Of a stretch of DNA of 12,808 bases, positions 1 to 6,678 are shown piece by piece. This DNA comes from an uncultured Bacteroidota bacterium (GTDB lineage: Bacteria; Bacteroidota; Bacteroidia; Bacteroidales; SZUA-534), in the NCBI GenBank assembly GCA_937885735.1, contig CALABN010000225.1:1-12808 (forward strand). The letters run 5' to 3'. Below the pieces are notes generated by a model that was given only the letters and a program-made list of their open reading frames with translations, ran no database searches and was not told the origin of the DNA. Each line of letters opens with the position of its first letter. Position 1 is the stretch's first letter. A program made the translations under genes and the position numbers.

Positions 1-214
1 CTGTGGCCAATATCTTTCTAAACATTTCCTTATTTGCTTTACAAAAATCTTTCATAACAAAATACCTTATCAGTTCAACCTCTCACTTACCAATTACGTT
101 CAATATTAGTTTTTGTTTTTATTGTATGACAAACACCTTATACCATATTGATGAACGGGCTAAAATGATACGCAAGAATAGCAATTGCTTGCAAAACAAG
201 CAACAAGGGGCATC
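1..214. other. Left-edge spacer, no supportable gene
   Basis: AT-rich stretch downstream of the minus-strand T9SS cargo gene. The open frame at 3-272 on the plus strand has low-complexity, non-domain-like content and runs into the cargo gene, so I do not call it. No clean TAnnTTTG box is seen on either strand; TAGTTTTTG near 110 has one base too many. The only structure is the small hairpin at 185-203, listed separately. Confidence 0.5.
185..203 (-). terminator. Weak candidate terminator of the T9SS cargo gene
   Basis: A perfect 7-bp inverted repeat (TTGCTTG/CAAGCAA) with a 5-base loop lies 11 bases past the stop codon of the minus-strand cargo gene. Read on the minus strand it is not followed by a clean U-tract, so intrinsic termination is uncertain. 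It may instead be a 3'-end stabilising hairpin. Confidence 0.25.
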
Positions 215-2269
215 TTATCTTTTCACAAATGGAATGAGCCTCTGTTCTCCCTCAGTTGTAACCTTCACATAATATGTGCCAGATGGCAAGTTGCTGACAT
301 TAAGCGTATTCTCGCCTTGAGACGCAACAGCCAAAACCCTGCCATTAAAATCGCATACCGCAATTTGCTCAAACTGACCTTTAACGTTGATTATGTCGGT
401 TGCAGGATTCGGGTAAACAACGTATGTCGATATGTTTTCATCAAACTTCTTTTCAGCAAATGTAAGTGCAATCATATCGGAATAAGTGAAATTGCCATCA
501 TAGTCGGTCTGTTTTAGACGATAATAGACTGTGCCCGAATAATTTGCAGACAATTCGGCATATTGATAATCGACGGTTTCGGTTGTTGTGCCAGAACCTG
601 CCACAATTGCCAACTCCTCAAAATCGATGGCATTGAGGCTATACTCAATGGTGAAGTAGTCGTTGTTCAACTCCGATGCGGTTTGCCAAGTGAACTCGAC
701 ATTGCCGTCATCCTGCTGAGCACGGAAATAGACTAACTCGATTGGAAGTGCTTCTGATATTTCCTGAAGAATTTCGTTTAGGTTTCCCGAATTGATGCTT
801 TTATTATTAAGTATATCCCTTATTTTTCCATCAGTATCAGTCCATCCCAAAGCGTCTAAAATATCATTTATTAATGATCCGCTAATATCTGGTAATTCAT
901 AACGATTGGCTGATAAAAACACATTGGGATTGTCCTTTAGTTCAAAATCCAAACCAATAATTGTTCCTAATAGAAGTCTATCTACTGATACCCCCCAGTC
1001 AGGGTGATATACATCTTGTTCGTCCACATAATCATAATATGTACCTACAACGGCCAATTTGCCTTTGCCACCATTGCTTGACTTAATATATGCTTCTTCG
1101 TCACCAATCAAGTTTCCTCCAACCTCAATCAATGATTCTTTGCCCCCATTATTGCCGAACAACAACGATGAGTCTTCATTCAGAGTAAGGTTACCAGTAC
1201 CCGATTTTACTTTTCCGTCTGATTCTTTTGTACCAACACGCAAAACACCACCATTCATTGTTATTGTGCCGTTGTTTGTGATATTGCCCTCAACAATAAG
1301 ATTGTTTGGTATTGTCATATTGCCATTATTTATGAGATTGCCTGCAAAAACAATGTTATCTTCTCCCGCAAGAGTGAGAGTTGACCCGTTTGTAAAATTC
1401 TTGCCAATGCTCAAACTTGTATTGTTTCCAATTGTTCCGCCCGTTGTAGTAAGACTGCCAGGTGTGCTTATGCTTGAATTTGCGCCTACAGTGACACTGC
1501 CCAACTTCAAATCGCCCGAATTTGCCGATACTTGAGCATTATTGCCCATTTTTACCGTGATAGTGGAATTGGCGCTTCCAACAGTCAGTTTTGGATTTGT
1601 AGCGCCTGTCATATCTATTGTTCCGCTTCCTGTAAGCGAACTTGGTATTTTCAGGTCTTTGCTAGATGTCAAGGTTCCGTTATTTTCGAGATTTCCCAAT
1701 ATTGTCAATGGACCCTTGTTAGTGAAACTATTATTTTTATTATTTGTGATAGAATTAGCAGTCATTGTCCCGTTTGAGGTAAGTGTACCGCCATTTGTAA
1801 CATTGCCCTTTGCCGTCAAAGTACCGTTGTTAGTGAAATTATCACTATTAGAGATAGAATTGGCAGTCATTGTCCCATTTGAGGTAAATGTACCGCCATT
1901 TGTAACATTGCCTGTTGCTGTTAAAGTACCATTGTTCGTGAATGTGTTACTGCCATAATTAATCACAATATTTCCCCTTACTTCCAAATTGCCATTAACT
2001 ATTAATTGCCCGTAATAATAATCAGGAATTAACCAACCATCGTTATAACGATCTAATATTAAATTTCCTTCAACAACCAATTTGACATTAGGAGCAATTG
2101 TCACCGCAACATCTTTGCCATCTTTAGGCTTGATGGTCAAATTACCATCAACCTTTCTGTCAGAACTTATTGTTGTTGTTGTCCACGTCTCATCTGCTCC
2201 CCAAGCATTCCCCGCAACTCCAGTCACCATTAAGCAAACTACCAATATCTTCTGTATCAAGGCTTTCAT
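215..2269 (-). CDS. Exported T9SS-sorted repeat protein (putative surface/adhesin-like)
   Basis: 684 residues. The N-terminus is a signal peptide: a basic start (MKALIQK), a hydrophobic core, and probable cleavage after AWG near residue 24. Residues about 40-400 are rich in Asn, Gly, Thr and Ser in an 'NNGTLT/NGTMT' pattern typical of stacked beta-helix surface proteins. Two near-identical 35-residue units lie at 110-144 and 145-179, with a partial third after. Residues about 507-605 match the 'ELxxF...W.TASE.NNDYF.IE.S.......YYRLKQTD.DG' module often found just before T9SS sorting domains. Residues about 615-684 are a type A sorting domain (YPNP at 619-622, then G.....LP.G.Y.V, ending in FVKR). 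The product should cross the inner membrane by Sec and the outer membrane by T9SS, then be surface-anchored or released. The start is supported by an AAAGGAAAGAG stretch just upstream of the ATG. The ligand or function of the repeat part is unknown. Confidence 0.9.
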   Translation of the reverse strand: MKALIQKILVVCLMVTGVAGNAWGADETWTTTTISSDRKVDGNLTIKPKDGKDVAVTIAPNVKLVVEGNLILDRYNDGWLIPDYYYGQLIVNGNLEVRGNIVINYGSNTFTNNGTLTATGNVTNGGTFTSNGTMTANSISNSDNFTNNGTLTAKGNVTNGGTLTSNGTMTANSITNNKNNSFTNKGPLTILGNLENNGTLTSSKDLKIPSSLTGSGTIDMTGATNPKLTVGSANSTITVKMGNNAQVSANSGDLKLGSVTVGANSSISTPGSLTTTGGTIGNNTSLSIGKNFTNGSTLTLAGEDNIVFAGNLINNGNMTIPNNLIVEGNITNNGTITMNGGVLRVGTKESDGKVKSGTGNLTLNEDSSLLFGNNGGKESLIEVGGNLIGDEEAYIKSSNGGKGKLAVVGTYYDYVDEQDVYHPDWGVSVDRLLLGTIIGLDFELKDNPNVFLSANRYELPDISGSLINDILDALGWTDTDGKIRDILNNKSINSGNLNEILQEISEALPIELVYFRAQQDDGNVEFTWQTASELNNDYFTIEYSLNAIDFEELAIVAGSGTTTETVDYQYAELSANYSGTVYYRLKQTDYDGNFTYSDMIALTFAEKKFDENISTYVVYPNPATDIINVKGQFEQIAVCDFNGRVLAVASQGENTLNVSNLPSGTYYVKVTTEGEQRLIPFVKR
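1751..1942. repeat. Tandem 105-bp direct repeat inside the T9SS cargo gene
   Basis: Two adjacent units start at 1751 and 1856, an offset of exactly 105 bases or 35 codons. Aligned by hand, 78 of the first 87 bases agree; after that the second copy diverges. They encode the two 35-residue units at residues 110-144 and 145-179. The in-frame period and partial decay suggest intragenic duplication, with room for slippage-driven length change. Confidence 0.85.
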
Positions 2270-2625
2270 ATCTCTTTCCTTTAGTTAGTAATAAAATGCA
2301 AATTTCGGCAAAAAAAATACAAATCACAAAATCGAATCCTCCATTTGCCCCATAATTGCTCCTTAAAAAAGGCGAATCAAATGCGAAACGACCCAGTAGC
2401 AATCAGTAAATGATTGAATGAAAACCTTTTCCAATAAGCAAGAAATAAAATATGAAAACGTTTGAATTAAGCCGAGTTTTTTGAATCAAGATTGGCAAAA
2501 AAGACTACTTTTGCTCCGTTGTTTTTTGAATATGCTAATTTAACCAAAGAATTGGTTTTTAGCAGTTTGCAAAAATAATCATTTCACTAAGGAATTGATT
2601 TTGAACTAAAAACAAGATACAAAAA
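2270..2625. other. 356-base divergent spacer between T9SS cargo and oad operon
   Basis: AT-rich, no gene seen. It holds a good promoter for the plus-strand operon (2480-2513) and a 6-bp inverted repeat (AACCAA 2542-2547, TTGGTT 2552-2557). The 11-mer GTTTTTTGAAT occurs at both 2476-2486 and 2521-2531. No perfect TAnnTTTG box for the leftward cargo gene was found between 2270 and 2460. The short open frame at 2190-2402 on the minus strand overlaps the cargo gene's start and has no recognisable content. Confidence 0.6.
2480..2513 (+). promoter_or_regulatory. Candidate Bacteroidota sigma-A promoter of the oad operon
   Basis: TACTTTTG at 2506-2513 is a perfect match to the Bacteroidota -7 box TAnnTTTG. 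TTTG at 2480-2483 fits the -33 box with a 22-base spacer, slightly longer than the usual 19-21. Transcription would start near 2520 and leave a leader of about 105 bases before the first ATG. Confidence 0.55.
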
Positions 2626-2871
2626 ATGGAAATTTCAGTTTGGATGCTATTAGGTGTAGGAATGGGGACAGTATTCTGCGCACTCCTATTAATAATAGGT
2701 ATGGGCAACCTGCTTATTCGGTTTGTAAACAAGTATGCACCCGAAGAGGAGGAAAAGAAAGCCACGCCATCGGCGTCGGCAATTGCGCCAAACATCAGAA
2801 TGGCTATCGAATCCGCCGTCAGCACAATAACTGGTGGCAAAGGCAAAGTTGAATCAATTGAAAAAATCTAA
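2626..2871 (+). CDS. oadG: Na+-translocating decarboxylase gamma subunit (OadG-like)
   Basis: 81 residues, the usual size for OadG. One membrane helix at about residues 6-30 (LLGVGMGTVFCALLLIIGMG region) is followed by a cytoplasmic tail with an acidic run (PEEEEKK, 44-50), an Ala/Ser-rich linker, and a C-terminal stretch (AIESAVSTITGGKGKV) of the sort found in OadG proteins near the biotin-carrying subunit. In this family gamma anchors the soluble alpha subunit to the membrane beta subunit and aids assembly. It is first in an operon: its stop is 5 bases before the alpha start. Assignment rests mainly on size, topology and position, since gamma subunits are poorly conserved. The start lacks a Shine-Dalgarno sequence and sits in an A-rich context. 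Confidence 0.85.
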   Translation: MEISVWMLLGVGMGTVFCALLLIIGMGNLLIRFVNKYAPEEEEKKATPSASAIAPNIRMAIESAVSTITGGKGKVESIEKI

Positions 2872-2876
2872 ATACA

Positions 2877-4730
2877 ATGGGTAGAAAAGTGAAATTCAGT
2901 CTGGTCTTTCGCGATATGTGGCAATCGTCAGGAAAGTACGTGCCACGCGTTGACCAACTTGTAAAAGTGGCTCCATCCATCATCAAAATGGGATGTTTTG
3001 ACCGCGTAGAGACAAATGGCGGTGGTTTTGAGCAAGTCAACCTTCTTTATGGCGAAAACCCTAACAAGGCCGTACGCCAATGGACAAAGCCTTTCAACGA
3101 GGCTGGAATCCAGACACATATGCTCGACCGCGCCCTGAACGGCATACGTATGAACCCCGTTCCAGTCGATGTCCGCAAGATGTTCTACAAGGTGAAGAAA
3201 AAGCAAGGCACCGACATCGCCCGCACATTCTGCGGATTGAACGACACCCGCAACATCATTCCTTCAATAGGATACGCACACGAAGGCGGAATGATTTCGC
3301 AATGTTGCCTTTGCATCACATTCTCACCACTGCACACTGTCGAGTACTATACGAAACTGGCTTTCGAACTTATCGAGGCTGGCGCCGACGAAATATGCCT
3401 AAAGGATATGGCAGGCATCGCACGCCCTGTATCATTAGGTGAAGTTGTCAAGAACATCAAGGCTAAATACCCTGACATCACCATTCAATACCACGGACAC
3501 GCAGGTCCAGGCTTCAGCATGGCCACCATCCTGGAAGTGTGCAAGGCTGGTTGCGACTTTGTCGATGTAGGTATGGAACCTCTTTCTTGGGGAACTGGCC
3601 ACGCCGACATATTGGCCGTTCAGCCAATGTTGAAAGACGCAGGATTCGATGTTCCTGAAATAAATATGGAAGCATATATGGAAGTCCGCTCAATGATTCA
3701 GGAAATGATGGACGACTTCCTCGGCTACTACATTCCTGCCCGCAACCGTCAAATGAACTCACTGCTTATCGGTCCAGGTCTTCCTGGTGGCATGATGGGC
3801 TCACTTATGACCGACTTGGAAACAAACCTTGACAGCCTCAACAAATGGAAAGTCAAGAATGGTCAACCCGAACTAACACAAGACCAACTTCTTATAAAAT
3901 TGTTTGACGAAGTAAAATATGTATGGCCAATGATGGGATATCCTTGCTTGGTTACTCCTTTCAGCCAATATGTAAAGAATATGGCCTTGATGAACGTAAT
4001 GCAAATGGAGAAAGGCAAAGAGCGCTGGTCGCTTATTGCTGACGACATTTGGAATATGTTGCTTGGCAAATCAGGCAAGTTGCCTGGTCCATTGGCACCA
4101 GAACTTGTCGAAAAGGCGAAAGAGCAAGGTCGCGAATTCTTCACCGGCAATCCTCAAGACTCATATCCTGACGAACTCGACACATTCCGCAAGGAAATGA
4201 AAGAGAACAATTGGGAACTTGGCGAAGACGAAGAGGAATTGTTCGAATTGGCAATGCACCCACAACAATATCGCGCATACAAGAGTGGCAAGGCTAAAGC
4301 CGACTTCGAAGCCGATTTGGCAAAACGCAAGGCCGAAAAAGCACAAGGCAAGGGAGGTTCGCTTACATTGCCACAAACAGTCACTGTTGAAGTGAACGGC
4401 GAAAAATACAGTGTAGTGATTGGCGCCAACAACGGCACCGCTCCTGCCAACACAGCAAACACTGCCGAAAAACCTGCCACAAGCGTTTCAGCCGAAGGCG
4501 CAAAAGAGTTGACATCACCACTCGAAGGCAAATTCTATTTGGTTAAGAGTTCTGGCGATGTCGCAGTTAAGGTTGGCGATGCCGTAAAGAAGGGCCAAAC
4601 CGTGTGCTACGTTGAAGCAATGAAAACATTCAACGCAATTGCCGCCGAATGTGACGGCGTGGTTGCAGAGATTTGCCTGACAAGCGGTTCATCGGTAGCC
4701 GAAGACGATGTTCTAATGAAAATCAAGTAA
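2877..4730 (+). CDS. oadA: Biotin-dependent Na+-pump decarboxylase alpha subunit (OadA-like)
   Basis: 617 residues: a TIM-barrel carboxyltransferase (about 1-300), a helical PYC/OADA C-terminal domain (about 300-480), an Ala/Thr/Asn linker (about 518-540) and a biotinyl domain (about 545-617). Expected metal ligands are visible: D13 in FRDMWQS, K176 in CLKDMAG (the carbamylated lysine), and H206/H208 in YHGHAG. The biotin lysine is K583 in EAMKT, rather than the commoner EAMKM. By family role it moves the carboxyl group from a 2-oxo acid, normally oxaloacetate, to biotin, which carries it to the beta subunit. It lies between gamma (5-base gap) and beta (6-base gap), completing a gamma-alpha-beta set. 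Several usual substrate-site motifs are altered: RDxHQS has W for H, and the WGGATFD and RGxNxxGYR regions read TNGGGFE and DRALNGIR. The exact substrate is therefore less certain than the class. Confidence 0.88.
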   Translation: MGRKVKFSLVFRDMWQSSGKYVPRVDQLVKVAPSIIKMGCFDRVETNGGGFEQVNLLYGENPNKAVRQWTKPFNEAGIQTHMLDRALNGIRMNPVPVDVRKMFYKVKKKQGTDIARTFCGLNDTRNIIPSIGYAHEGGMISQCCLCITFSPLHTVEYYTKLAFELIEAGADEICLKDMAGIARPVSLGEVVKNIKAKYPDITIQYHGHAGPGFSMATILEVCKAGCDFVDVGMEPLSWGTGHADILAVQPMLKDAGFDVPEINMEAYMEVRSMIQEMMDDFLGYYIPARNRQMNSLLIGPGLPGGMMGSLMTDLETNLDSLNKWKVKNGQPELTQDQLLIKLFDEVKYVWPMMGYPCLVTPFSQYVKNMALMNVMQMEKGKERWSLIADDIWNMLLGKSGKLPGPLAPELVEKAKEQGREFFTGNPQDSYPDELDTFRKEMKENNWELGEDEEELFELAMHPQQYRAYKSGKAKADFEADLAKRKAEKAQGKGGSLTLPQTVTVEVNGEKYSVVIGANNGTAPANTANTAEKPATSVSAEGAKELTSPLEGKFYLVKSSGDVAVKVGDAVKKGQTVCYVEAMKTFNAIAAECDGVVAEICLTSGSSVAEDDVLMKIK

Positions 4731-4736
4731 CAGACC

Positions 4737-5984
4737 ATGGGCGAAATATTAGATAAGATTTACCACATGACTGCCGTTGACGCAATAGTCAATCAACCGC
4801 AGTTTCTGATAATGTATGCATTGGCATTCCTTCTGCTCTACTTGGGCATAAAGAAGGAATTTGAGCCATTGTTGCTTGTTCCTATCGCATTTGGCGTGCT
4901 CATCGCAAACTTTCCCGGAGGCGGCATGGGCGTAATAGGCGCCGATGGCGAAGGATTGGTTCACTTTACTAAAGATGGCGTTGAAGTGGCAAAGAACGTT
5001 TACGAGATGTCGTTGCCAGAAATTGCCCACGACTTGGGTATCATGAACTTCATCTACTATGCGTTAATCAAATCAGGATTGTTGCCACCTATCATCTTTA
5101 TGGGTGTCGGTGCATTGACCGATTTCGGTCCTATGCTACGCAACCTGAAACTTGCCATTTTTGGCGCAGGTGCGCAATTTGGAATCTTTGCAGTACTTAT
5201 CATAGCAAGTTTCTGCGGATTCTCGCTACAAGAAGCAGGCTCACTCGCAATCATTGGCGGTGCCGATGGCCCGACAGCAATATTCACGACACTGAAACTT
5301 GCTCCACACTTGTTAGGCCCAATCGCCATAGCGGCATATTCCTATATGGCATTGGTTCCAGTCATCATTCCTTTGGTAGTGAAACTGACCTGCTCTGAAA
5401 AGGAACTGAAAATCAACATGAAGGAGCAAGACCGTCTGTATCCTAGCAAGCAAGAGTTCAAGAATATGCGCACGCTTAAGATTGTGTTCCCTATTGCAGT
5501 AACAACAATTGTGGCAATCATAGTTCCTGACGCCGTATCGCTTGTAGGCATGCTAATGTTCGGCAACCTCATCAAGGAGATTGGCGCCAACACATCACGC
5601 ATATTCGACGCCGCATCAAACGCCATTATGAACTCTGCAACCATTTTCTTGGGGCTGTCAGTCGGAGCCACAATGACTGTTGATGCATTCCTGAACCTTC
5701 AGACTATAGGAATCGTCGTTGGAGGTTTCTTTGCATTCGGTCTGTCAATATTTGGAGGCATCTTGCTTGTAAAGTTGTTCAACCTATTCTCAAAGAAGAA
5801 GATAAACCCTCTAGTAGGAGCAACAGGCTTGAGCGCCGTACCAATGGCTTCACGTGTAGCCAACGAGATAGCACTGAAATACGACCCACGCAACCACGTA
5901 CTCAACTATTGCATGTCGAGCAACGTATCGGGAGTGATTGGTTCAGCAGTCGCCGCAGGCATCCTGATTTCATTCCTCGGCTAA
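4737..5984 (+). CDS. oadB: Na+-translocating decarboxylase beta subunit (OadB)
   Basis: 415 residues, a polytopic inner-membrane protein. It decarboxylates carboxybiotin on the alpha subunit and exports Na+. The family's signature motifs are present: IIGGADGPTAI with D177, the aspartate of the Na+-binding site, then AYSYMALVP with Y203, 26 residues later, and the C-terminal NVSGVIGSAVAAG (N396-G408). Residues 60-95 hold a soluble, Gly-rich loop (FPGGGMGVIGADGEG and following) between helices. The N-terminal region up to the first helix is a little longer than in some family members. It is last in the operon and is followed 20 bases later by a strong terminator. This is the most conserved of the three subunits, so the assignment is firm. 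Confidence 0.95.
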   Translation: MGEILDKIYHMTAVDAIVNQPQFLIMYALAFLLLYLGIKKEFEPLLLVPIAFGVLIANFPGGGMGVIGADGEGLVHFTKDGVEVAKNVYEMSLPEIAHDLGIMNFIYYALIKSGLLPPIIFMGVGALTDFGPMLRNLKLAIFGAGAQFGIFAVLIIASFCGFSLQEAGSLAIIGGADGPTAIFTTLKLAPHLLGPIAIAAYSYMALVPVIIPLVVKLTCSEKELKINMKEQDRLYPSKQEFKNMRTLKIVFPIAVTTIVAIIVPDAVSLVGMLMFGNLIKEIGANTSRIFDAASNAIMNSATIFLGLSVGATMTVDAFLNLQTIGIVVGGFFAFGLSIFGGILLVKLFNLFSKKKINPLVGATGLSAVPMASRVANEIALKYDPRNHVLNYCMSSNVSGVIGSAVAAGILISFLG

Positions 5985-6004
5985 CATTTCAGACTCAATA
6001 ACGC

Positions 6005-6036
6005 AAAAGCCGTCCGTAAATGGGCGGCTTTTTTTT
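6005..6036 (+). terminator. Intrinsic terminator of the oad operon
   Basis: An 11-bp stem (6005-6015 with 6022-6032, one T-G wobble, GC-rich centre) with a 6-base loop is followed by T's to 6036. It lies 20 bases after the oadB stop. Confidence 0.88.
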
Positions 6037-6061
6037 GTGAATATGCCTGTAATAGCCGTCA

Positions 6062-6096
6062 ATTATGCGACATTTAGCCGTTTTTCGGCGCATAAT
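6062..6096. other. Unexplained stem-loop in the oadB-acidic protein spacer
   Basis: ATTATGCG (6062-6069) pairs perfectly with CGCATAAT (6089-6096). Inside, CCG (6078-6080) pairs with CGG (6086-6088) around a T5 loop, leaving an 8-base bulge on the left arm. TAGCCGT also occurs twice, at 6053-6059 and 6075-6081. It has no T-tract, so it is not a standard terminator. It could be an operator or an RNA element. No clean promoter for the next gene was found in 5985-6241; AATATTTG at 6174-6181 misses one base of the -7 box. Confidence 0.4.
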
Positions 6097-6241
6097 AGCT
6101 CTATAAATAAAACAGTTGCCGCATATCATAAATATTTTATTGCAAAGATTGTTGCAGATAATGAAAAAATATGAATATTTGAACCCGTTAGCAACAACAA
6201 CAAGTATTAACAACAAATAACAAAAAAACAGCATATTATCT

Positions 6242-6583
6242 ATGGCAAGCAGTAACAAACCACGCGTCATAAAAGACTATGACAAGATTAGCGACGAGAT
6301 GAAAGAGCAAGTGAAGGCCCTTTATCCTGACGGATTCAACGCATACCTGATATCGTTCACAAATAAAGATGGCATGCTTTGCAGCGGATTGCCATTTGAG
6401 ACAGAAGACCGCATGTATCTACTCCGCATCAACAATGAAGATACTGGCAAAATCGACGATGACGACTTTTTCGATGACGGCGACAAAGATGGAGAATTCG
6501 GCGACAACGTCGATTTCAGCAGCATTCCTGAGGATGCAGAACCTGAAGATGAAGACGCATCGTCAATGAACGATTCATTCTAA
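6242..6583 (+). CDS. Small acidic conserved-type protein of unknown function
   Basis: 113 residues, no signal peptide or membrane segment, so probably cytoplasmic. The first about 60 residues look folded (basic start MASSNKPRVIKDY, then KALYPDGFNAYLISFTNKDG and LPFETEDRMYLLRI). The rest is a disordered, strongly acidic tail full of Asp/Glu (for example DDDDFFDDGDKDGE). The N-terminal pattern (NKPRVIKDY ... LPFETED) recalls a family of short Bacteroidales proteins, but I remember no experimental function and assign none. It is a single-gene unit: it starts 205 bases after the oad terminator and has its own terminator 26 bases after the stop. The acidic tail might mimic nucleic acid or bind a basic partner, which is speculation. 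The low-complexity tail is in frame and codon use matches the neighbours, so it is a real gene. Confidence 0.8.
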   Translation: MASSNKPRVIKDYDKISDEMKEQVKALYPDGFNAYLISFTNKDGMLCSGLPFETEDRMYLLRINNEDTGKIDDDDFFDDGDKDGEFGDNVDFSSIPEDAEPEDEDASSMNDSF

Positions 6584-6609
6584 TCGATAACGACATTTTT
6601 ACATTCGAT

Positions 6610-6643
6610 AAAAAAGGCATCGCATTACGATGCCTTTTTTTTT
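6610..6643 (+). terminator. Intrinsic terminator of the acidic-protein gene
   Basis: A perfect 13-bp stem (6610-6622 with 6628-6640) with the 5-base loop CATTA is followed by T's to 6643. The end of the T-tract is also the first base of the candidate promoter box of the next gene. Confidence 0.88.
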
Positions 6644-6650
6644 ACTTTTG
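6643..6650 (+). promoter_or_regulatory. Candidate -7 box of the phosphofructokinase gene
   Basis: TACTTTTG matches the Bacteroidota -7 consensus TAnnTTTG and is identical to the oad operon box. No TTTG is seen at the -33 position, where the stem of the preceding terminator lies. The start point would be near 6657, giving a leader of about 20 bases. Confidence 0.45.
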
Positions 6651-6678
6651 CTAAAGTAGAACTAAAAATTACCTTGCA

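Noticed and set aside
3..517. Plus-strand open frames at 3-272 and 185-517.
   Set aside because: They lack recognisable content and the second is antisense to the sorting domain of the cargo gene.
1059..1958. Several long open frames on the plus strand opposite the T9SS cargo gene (1059-1535, 1532-1777, 1542-1958).
   Set aside because: They lie antisense to the repeat-rich gene and arise from its biased codon use; they show no domain pattern or convincing start.
2626..5984. The operon as methylmalonyl-CoA decarboxylase.
   Set aside because: The alpha subunit is a TIM-barrel carboxyltransferase of the OadA type with a fused biotinyl domain, not the crotonase-like carboxyltransferase of methylmalonyl-CoA decarboxylase.
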